DNA from: CANKJK01 sp040081715
Lineage (GTDB): Bacteria > Acidobacteriota > Vicinamibacteria > Vicinamibacterales > UBA2999
Length of the DNA: 64,000 nt
Direction of reading: 5' to 3'
NCBI GenBank assembly: GCA_040081715.1
Contig: JBEBFY010000005.1
Location: 1 to 64,000 of the forward strand
Below the pieces are notes generated by a model. That model had not been told where the DNA came from, did no database searches, and worked only from the letters and a program-made list of their open reading frames with translations. The translations under genes were made by a program, and so were the position numbers. This document shows positions 58,150-64,000 of the stretch, one piece after another; the stretch's first letter is position 1; each line of letters starts with the position of its first letter.

Positions 58150-59991
58150 ATGGACGAACCCAAGAAGAAGAAAGTCACCGCGTCGGCCGCCTGGCGTGAA
58201 GCCAGGGAACTCATCTGGGCGCACCGGAAGCGGCTGGGCGTCGGCCTGGCGCTGATGCTCGTTGACCGGATGGCCAGCCTGGTGCTGCCCGCCACGTCCA
58301 AATACCTCATCGACGACGTGGTCGGGAAGGGCCGCACCGAGCTGCTGATGCCGCTGGCGCTGGCGGCGGGTGCCGCGACGCTGGTGGGTGCCGGCACCTC
58401 CTTCGCCCTGTCGCAACTGCTCGGCGTGGCGGCGCAGCGTGCCATTGCCGACATGCGGATGAAGGTGCAGGCGCGGATCATGCTCCTGCCGGTGTCCTTC
58501 TTTGACGCGACGCAGACGGGCGTCCTCGTCTCGCGCATCATGACGGACGCGGAAGGCATCCGGAACCTGGTCGGCACCGGCGTCGTGCAACTGGTGGGTG
58601 GCTTCGTCACCGCGGCTATCGGGATTGGCGTGCTCTTCTATCTGAGCTGGAAGCTCACGATCATCACCCTCGTCGTGCTCGGCGTGTTCGCGGCCGGCAT
58701 GGCCTACGCATTCGGGACGCTCAGGCCGCTGTTCCGTGAGCGCGGCAAGATCAACGCCGAAGTGACCGGGCGGCTGACCGAGGCTCTGGGCGGCATCCGC
58801 GTGGTCAAGTCCTACACGGCGGAGAAGCGCGAGGCGATCGTCTTCACCAAGGGCGCGCACAAGCTGTTCCGGAACGTCGCCAAGTCGATGACCGGCGTGT
58901 CGGCCACGACCACTGGCGGCACCGTGGCCGTCGGCCTCATCGGCATGGTGATGCTGGTGATGGGCGGCCGCGAGATCATCGCGGGTCACATGACCCTCGG
59001 CGACCTCATGATGTACATCTTTTTCATCGGGATGGTCTCGGCGCCGCTCATCTCCATTGCGGCCATCGGCACGCAGATCACCGAGGCCTTCGCCGGCCTG
59101 GACCGCATCCGCGAAGTGCTCAGCATGACGACGGAAAGCGACCAGGACGCCACGCGTGCGCCACTCGACCGCATCAACGGCGATGTGGCGTTCAATGACG
59201 TGTGGTTCGAGTACAACCCCGGCCAGCCCGTGTTGAAGGGCGTCACTTTCCGTGCCACACCCGGCACGACGACCGCGCTGGTGGGGTCGAGCGGCGGGGG
59301 CAAGAGTACGCTCATCAGCCTCGTGGTGGCGTTCAACCATCCGCTCAGGGGCCAGATCCTGGTCGACGGCCGGAACATCGACGAGGTGCGCCTGCTGGAC
59401 TATCGCAAGCAGACCGCGTCCGTGCTCCAGGAGAACTTCCTGTTCGACGGCACCATTGCCGAGAACGTCCAGTACGCCCGGCCCAACGCCACGCTCGAGG
59501 ACGTGCGCGAGGCGTGCCGGATTGCCCACTGCGACGAGTTCATTACGCAGTTTCCGGAGGGCTACAGCACGATTGTCGGCGAGCGCGGCATCAAGCTCTC
59601 CGGCGGCCAGCGCCAGCGCGTGTCGATCGCCCGCGCCATCCTGGCCAATCCCCGCATCCTGATTCTCGATGAGGCCACGTCGAGCCTCGACAGCGAGAGC
59701 GAGCAGATGATTCAGGACGGCCTGACGCGGCTGCGCACGGGCCGCACGACGTTCGTCATCGCCCACCGGCTGTCCACCATCCGCAGCGCCGACCAGATTC
59801 TGGTGATCGAGGCCGGCGAGATCGTGGAGCGCGGCACGCACGACGAACTGCTCGCGCTCGACGGCCGCTACCGCCAGCTCTACGACAAGCAGTACAAGCT
59901 CGAAATGGACCGCTTCATCAACCCCGGCGAGGACTTCACGCCGGTACCCGTGCGGCCCGTGGCGACGCCCAAGGTCAGCACGCGCATCTGA
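58150..59991 (+). CDS. msbA: Lipid A export ABC transporter MsbA-like
   Basis: A 613-residue half-transporter with six membrane helices and an ATPase domain. Walker A is GSSGGGKSTL, signature LSGGQRQRVSIARA, Walker B ILILDEATSSLDSE. MsbA flips lipid A-core across the inner membrane, which fits the lpx genes nearby. Multidrug-type ABC exporters look alike, so the name is likely rather than certain. Confidence 0.88.
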   Translation: MDEPKKKKVTASAAWREARELIWAHRKRLGVGLALMLVDRMASLVLPATSKYLIDDVVGKGRTELLMPLALAAGAATLVGAGTSFALSQLLGVAAQRAIADMRMKVQARIMLLPVSFFDATQTGVLVSRIMTDAEGIRNLVGTGVVQLVGGFVTAAIGIGVLFYLSWKLTIITLVVLGVFAAGMAYAFGTLRPLFRERGKINAEVTGRLTEALGGIRVVKSYTAEKREAIVFTKGAHKLFRNVAKSMTGVSATTTGGTVAVGLIGMVMLVMGGREIIAGHMTLGDLMMYIFFIGMVSAPLISIAAIGTQITEAFAGLDRIREVLSMTTESDQDATRAPLDRINGDVAFNDVWFEYNPGQPVLKGVTFRATPGTTTALVGSSGGGKSTLISLVVAFNHPLRGQILVDGRNIDEVRLLDYRKQTASVLQENFLFDGTIAENVQYARPNATLEDVREACRIAHCDEFITQFPEGYSTIVGERGIKLSGGQRQRVSIARAILANPRILILDEATSSLDSESEQMIQDGLTRLRTGRTTFVIAHRLSTIRSADQILVIEAGEIVERGTHDELLALDGRYRQLYDKQYKLEMDRFINPGEDFTPVPVRPVATPKVSTRI

Positions 59992-60033
59992 AACCGGCCT
60001 CCGGCGTCTGCCGTAGAGGCATCAGGAGGATTC

Positions 60034-60828
60034 ATGCGTTCACACGAAGTGGACTACCGCATTCACGGCGACGACATGCAGTTTGTCGAGGTGGAGCTGG
60101 ACCCCGGCGAGAGCGCCGTGGCCGAGGCCGGGTCGATGATGTACATGACCAGCGCCATCGAGATGGAAACCGTCTTCGGCGACGGTGGCCATCAGGAGAA
60201 CCGTGGAGTTCTCGACAAGCTTGTCGGAGCAGGCAAGCGCCTGCTGACCGGCGAGAGCCTTTTCATGACCGTGTTCACCAACGGCGGTCAGGGCAAGCAC
60301 CAGGTTTCCTTTGCCGCGCCGTATCCCGGCAAGATTCTGCCGATGGATCTCGAGACGCTCGGCGGGGAACTCATCTGCCAGAAGGACGCGTTCCTCTGCG
60401 CCGCGAAGGGTGTGTCCATCGGCATCGCCTTCCAACGCCGCATCGGCGTAGGTCTCTTCGGCGGCGAGGGCTTCATCATGCAGCGCCTGCAGGGCGACGG
60501 CATGGCCTTCGTCCACGCGGGTGGCACGGTGCACGCCATGGAGCTGGCGCCTGGGCAGACACTGCGCGTGGACACCGGATGCCTCGTGGCGCTCCAGCCG
60601 ACGGTGGACTACGACATCCAGATGGTGCGCGGCATCAAGAGCGCGCTGTTCGGCGGGGAAGGCCTGTTCTTCGCCACGCTCACTGGCCCGGGCCGGGTCT
60701 GGCTGCAGTCCCTGCCCTTCAGCCGGCTCGCCGCGCGCATCCGCCAGTCGATGCCGGGGACCGGGTCGCGCCGCGAGGAAGGCTCGATCCTCGGCGGTAT
60801 AGGCGGCCTCATCGGCGGCGACCGGTAG
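60034..60828 (+). CDS. AIM24 / TIGR00266 family protein
   Basis: A 264-residue protein, GAGGATTC before ATG 60034. QFVEVELDPGESAVAEAGSMMYM and GGEGFIMQRLQGDGMAFVHAGG mark this family of beta-rich proteins. Members include mitochondrial AIM24; the bacterial role is unknown. It follows msbA by 42 bases. Confidence 0.92.
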   Translation: MRSHEVDYRIHGDDMQFVEVELDPGESAVAEAGSMMYMTSAIEMETVFGDGGHQENRGVLDKLVGAGKRLLTGESLFMTVFTNGGQGKHQVSFAAPYPGKILPMDLETLGGELICQKDAFLCAAKGVSIGIAFQRRIGVGLFGGEGFIMQRLQGDGMAFVHAGGTVHAMELAPGQTLRVDTGCLVALQPTVDYDIQMVRGIKSALFGGEGLFFATLTGPGRVWLQSLPFSRLAARIRQSMPGTGSRREEGSILGGIGGLIGGDR

Positions 60829-60930
60829 ACGCATCCCCGATTTCCTTAACTTGACGCTGTGATTCCACTGGCGAGAAGATACCGAGCGCGCACGGGCCGC
60901 TGCCTGGCCGGTGCCTGAGGGGATATCACG

Positions 60931-62037
60931 ATGAGCATGTTGCTAGTTGCACTGATGGCGGCGCCGTTGCTGCAGGCGCCCGCGACGGAGTTGGTGGGCG
61001 ATCCGCAGAAGGGGGCGGCTGTCTACCGCCAGAAGATGTGCGGGAACTGCCATGGCCCCGACGGGGAGGGCGCGTTTGGTCCGGATCTGGCCGGCGCGCG
61101 TGGCCTGACCCTCGAACAATTCAAGCACCCGATTCGTCAGCCGTGGGGCGTGATGCTCGCTTACACCGAGAAGCAGCTCCCAGACCAGGGGATCGCAGAC
61201 ATGTACGCGTTCCTGAAGACCAAGCCGAAGCCGAAGGAACTGGGGCACTGGCACTGGCCGGCCGCACCGGCGTCCGCGCCCTATACGCAGCGCGTCTACA
61301 TGCAGATTGTCGGCTGCAGCCAGTGCCACGAGCCCGAGAACAAGTTCGGACGGAAGTGGATGGGTGAGCAGGGGAAGAACGCTACCTTCGAGTATTTCAA
61401 GAAGGTGATCTACACCCACACCGACAAGTACCCCACGGGCAACATGGGCAACTACTCGCCCGACCGGCTCTCCGAGGGGAACCTGCGCGAGATCTACAAG
61501 TTCTATGTCGAGGAGCTTGGGCTCCGCGCCTCCATCGGCGGCGGGATGACGATCGGCGATCAGAAGGACGGCAACACCACCTACAAGATCGCGCTCAACA
61601 ACCCGGGCGTGAAGGATGTCGGCCTGGCGGCCGAGGGGGTCACGGTGTTCATCCGCGTGCCCGCGGGCACGAAGGTCGTCGGTGGCACGGGTCCCGGCTA
61701 CAAAGGTTCGCAGTCGTTCCAGTCGCTCGGGTTGGTGCCGGCGTTGCAGCTGGCCCCGCACCCGGACGAGCAGGGCCGCACGATTCGTCCGGACTACGAC
61801 AAGTCCGGCGACGCGGTGGTCTGGAAGCTGCCGAAGATCGCGGCGCAGGACAAGGTTGAACTGACGTTCACGCTGGCGGGCGCACCGTCTGCGGACCTGG
61901 TGAAGGCGATGGACGGCTCGGCCGTGCACTGGGAGAAGCCCGGCCGGACCGCGTTCGGCAAGAAGCTCACCTACTACGACCTGCGCACGCCGGACTCGGG
62001 CGACCACGAGCGGCTGGCGCCGCCGCGCCTGCCGTAA
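60931..62037 (+). CDS. Di-haem cytochrome c-type protein
   Basis: A 368-residue exported protein. Haem motifs are CGNCHGPDGEGAFGP at about residue 35 and CSQCHEPENKFGRK at about 130. The C-terminal half (about 200-360) is strand-rich and has no haem. It may be a periplasmic electron carrier or oxidase subunit. The hairpin at 62065-62096 follows. Confidence 0.85.
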   Translation: MSMLLVALMAAPLLQAPATELVGDPQKGAAVYRQKMCGNCHGPDGEGAFGPDLAGARGLTLEQFKHPIRQPWGVMLAYTEKQLPDQGIADMYAFLKTKPKPKELGHWHWPAAPASAPYTQRVYMQIVGCSQCHEPENKFGRKWMGEQGKNATFEYFKKVIYTHTDKYPTGNMGNYSPDRLSEGNLREIYKFYVEELGLRASIGGGMTIGDQKDGNTTYKIALNNPGVKDVGLAAEGVTVFIRVPAGTKVVGGTGPGYKGSQSFQSLGLVPALQLAPHPDEQGRTIRPDYDKSGDAVVWKLPKIAAQDKVELTFTLAGAPSADLVKAMDGSAVHWEKPGRTAFGKKLTYYDLRTPDSGDHERLAPPRLP

Positions 62038-62064
62038 CAGGCGTTCCGCTTCGTTCTGCCTGAC

Positions 62065-62096
62065 GCCCCGGGTTCAACGCTGATTGAGCCCGGGGC
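62065..62096 (+). terminator. Hairpin after di-haem cytochrome gene
   Basis: GCCCCGGGTTCAA (62065-62077) pairs with 62084-62096 over the loop CGCTGA; there is one G-T pair. A short TT follows, not a full T-run, so termination is likely but not certain. Confidence 0.7.
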
Positions 62097-62169
62097 TTCG
62101 GCTGTACGGCTGAGGTGTCTGCGCAGCCGTTCTCATCTGTCTCTCATGCGGCGCCGCTAGAGTGGACGC

Positions 62170-63384
62170 ATGCTGCTGCTGCTCCTGCTGGCGGGTGGTC
62201 TGATCACGGACCCGCCGAGTCCTCCCCTTACCCTGGCTGACGCGCTGGCCCGGGCACGACGAACCTCTCCTCTTCGCGAAGCCTCCGCGCGGCTGCTCAC
62301 CGCGGCCGACGACGCCGCCAGCCGCGCTGGCCGCCCGCTCAATCCGCAGGTGGACCTGCGCGTGGAGAACCTCGGTCCCACCGGCCAGTCGGCGCTGCCG
62401 AAGGACGTCTTTGCCGTCGTCAACCAGTCCATTGAGCTGGGAGGAAAGCGCCGGCTGCGGCGCGAACTGAGCACCGCGGATCGCACGGCGGCCGAGGCTC
62501 AGCTTGGACTCACCGACTGGCAGGTCGGCGCCCGCACGGCGCGCCTCTACGTGGAAGCGCTGCGGGCCAGGCTGCTGCTGGAGACCCTGGCCGCCAACCG
62601 TGAGGGCCTGGCGGGCATGACGGCGACCATGCGCACGCGCGTGAAGGAAGGCGTGGCCGCGGAGGCCGACCTGCTCAAGTTCGACGCGGAGACTGCCCGG
62701 CTGGATCTGGAACTGGTGCACGCTCGGGTGGACCTTGATCGCGGACTGAACGAACTGGGCTACGTCATCGGCATGTCCGGTCCACCGGACCCGTCCCGGC
62801 TGGTCGAGCCCACGTCGCCACCCGCACCGGCCCCGGACCGGGCCGCGCTCACCCTCAAGGTGTCCGAGCACCCGGATGCCCGGCTGGCGTCAGCCCGGGT
62901 GGAGCGGGCGCGGCAGGCTCGCGCCCTGGAACAGGCCCGGCGCAGACCCGATCCCCTCCTGACCGCGGGCTACAAGCGCACGGCCGGTGTGGACACCGCC
63001 GTCGCCGGCATCGCGCTGGTCCTGCCGGTGTTTGACGGCAACGGCGTGGCGACGGCCCGGGCCGAAGGCGACCTGCGCGCGGCCGAAGCGGAACGGAACG
63101 CCGTCGTCGGACGGCTCGCAGCGGATGCGATGAGTCTGGCCTCGGCGGCACAGGTCCTGCTGGCACGCGCGGGCACGGTCGGTCGGGAACTGGTGGCGCC
63201 TGCCGAGGCGGTGCGGAGCGCCACGCAGGCCGCGCTGCGTGAAGGCACCGCCGATGTGCTGCGTGTGCTGGACGCCGAGCGTGTGGTGCGCGATGCGAGC
63301 CGGCTGGCCATTGAACTCCGGCTGGATGCCCTGACCGCCGCTGTCGAAGCCCGGCTTGCTGTTGGAGAGGAGCCTCTGCCATGA
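62170..63384 (+). CDS. TolC family outer-membrane efflux protein (CzcC/CusC-like)
   Basis: A 404-residue protein with a short N-terminal hydrophobic segment. Repeated long helices with LTLADALARARRTSPL, KRRLRRELSTADRT, RTRVKEGVAAEADLLKFD and a matching second half form the TolC barrel-tunnel. It is coupled by ATGA to an RND adaptor gene, so it is likely the outer channel of a heavy-metal or solvent pump. Confidence 0.9.
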   Translation: MLLLLLLAGGLITDPPSPPLTLADALARARRTSPLREASARLLTAADDAASRAGRPLNPQVDLRVENLGPTGQSALPKDVFAVVNQSIELGGKRRLRRELSTADRTAAEAQLGLTDWQVGARTARLYVEALRARLLLETLAANREGLAGMTATMRTRVKEGVAAEADLLKFDAETARLDLELVHARVDLDRGLNELGYVIGMSGPPDPSRLVEPTSPPAPAPDRAALTLKVSEHPDARLASARVERARQARALEQARRRPDPLLTAGYKRTAGVDTAVAGIALVLPVFDGNGVATARAEGDLRAAEAERNAVVGRLAADAMSLASAAQVLLARAGTVGRELVAPAEAVRSATQAALREGTADVLRVLDAERVVRDASRLAIELRLDALTAAVEARLAVGEEPLP

Positions 63385-64000
63385 GCCGGACGTTTACCCA
63401 CGCAGGAGCCGCCGTGCTGGCCGTGCTGGCCACAGCCTGCGCCACCCCTGAACCCGCTGCGAAGGAGACGGCGCCAGCCGCGCAGGCGTCCGCACAGCCT
63501 GGCACAGCGCCTGCCACGACGGCGTCTGTCGCGCTGACCGGCACGGCCATGAGCAACGCCGGGGTGACGTTAGCCACCGTGGAGACGGCCACGACCAGCG
63601 GCGATGTGTCCGTGCCGGGGGTGGTCCTCCTGGATGACACACGCACCGCGCGGGTCGGGTCGCTTCAGGAAGGGCTGGTGCTCAAGACGCTGGTCCAGGT
63701 CGGTGATCAGGTGAAAGCGGGGCAGCTTCTGGCGACGATGCATGGCCACGCCATGCACGATGCCTGGGCCGGCTATCGCAAGGCGCTCGCCGACCGCCAG
63801 CGCCTCGAGACGGAACTGGCCTATGCCGTGGACGCCCACGAGCGGGCGGAGCGGCTGTTCGCGGCCAAGGCGATCGCGCAGCAGGAGGTCAGACGCGCGG
63901 CCATGGAGCGCGACGGAGCCGGGCAGCGTCTGGCTGCGGCCCGGGCCGAAGTCACCCGGGCCATCGAGGAGCTGGAGCACGTCGGCGTGCATGTCAGCAA
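63381..64000 (+). CDS. RND efflux periplasmic adaptor (CzcB/CusB-like), partial
   Basis: The gene starts at ATG 63381 and runs off the window after about 206 residues. The N-terminus has a lipoprotein-type signal (LAVLATACATP). TASVALTGTAMSNAGVTLATVE and the barrel-sandwich start (GSLQEGLVLKTLVQVGDQVKAG) followed by a helical hairpin (ADRQRLETELAYAV) are typical of membrane-fusion proteins. With the upstream TolC-like gene it forms the start of an RND efflux operon. Confidence 0.92.
   Translation, partial: MSRTFTHAGAAVLAVLATACATPEPAAKETAPAAQASAQPGTAPATTASVALTGTAMSNAGVTLATVETATTSGDVSVPGVVLLDDTRTARVGSLQEGLVLKTLVQVGDQVKAGQLLATMHGHAMHDAWAGYRKALADRQRLETELAYAVDAHERAERLFAAKAIAQQEVRRAAMERDGAGQRLAAARAEVTRAIEELEHVGVHVS

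Noticed and set aside
57472..59841. A 789-codon minus-strand frame across apaG and msbA
   Set aside because: Antisense shadow; the plus-strand genes have complete family motifs.

Overview
The window is high-GC bacterial chromosome with densely packed, often overlapping genes. The gene set (rpoZ, gatCA, lpxD, lpxB, msbA, an rpoZ-adjacent membrane gene, DUF5916 barrel protein, several M16 peptidases, EttA, TypA, QueG, UbiD) points to a diderm, LPS-making bacterium. The style of the proteins is most like Acidobacteriota of the Vicinamibacteria type, but this assignment is an inference from gene content and codon use; no rRNA or tRNA gene was seen.

Region by region. 0.1-3.9 kb: rpoZ with a small membrane protein, a terminator, then a minus-strand FAH-family hydrolase/DUF5916 pair. 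4-6.6 kb: an exported SurE-like phosphatase and the gatC-gatA pair. 6.7-17.3 kb: a mostly plus-strand envelope block (membrane hydrolase, exported PLC/P1-nuclease-like protein, Mit_KHE1-like protein, lpxD, barrel-like protein, an active and an inactive M16 subunit, lpxB, a large barrel protein). 17.3-28.3 kb: an accessory region, visibly richer in A/T. It holds two unknown convergent genes, an lpxB relic, and a 7.1-kb segment bounded by about 70-bp inverted repeats. The repeats abut the lpxB relic on the left and a 5'-truncated second lpxB copy on the right.

The 7.1-kb segment is the most interesting part. It carries a Cys/Thr-rich small protein whose class III-leader-like motif lies at its C-terminus, a separate HopA1-like phospho-Ser/Thr lyase that appears to start at ATT, and a 793-residue fusion of a PqqD-like recognition domain, a protein kinase and a LanC cyclase with a three-cysteine zinc site. 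Together these look like a lanthipeptide pathway with an uncommon arrangement. The same segment holds a minus-strand beta-sandwich protein of unknown role and a radical SAM/SPASM enzyme paired with an unknown 145-residue protein.

28.4-45.7 kb returns to core-like genes: acnA, a MNT-HEPN toxin-antitoxin pair with an HNH nuclease, DoxX, two ribbon-helix-helix proteins, queG, a YqgE protein, an M49-like lipoprotein peptidase, a fatty acid hydroxylase, a cytochrome c/metal-type cluster, typA, terC, rsgA and an ExeA-like ATPase. 45.8-64 kb carries a tandem cyclophilin, dinB, dut, a large M16 peptidase, a pseudopilin, an exported HpcH/HpaI-like protein, ettA, a DinB-fold protein, ubiD, apaG, msbA, an AIM24-like protein, a di-haem cytochrome, and the start of a heavy-metal RND efflux operon that runs off the end.
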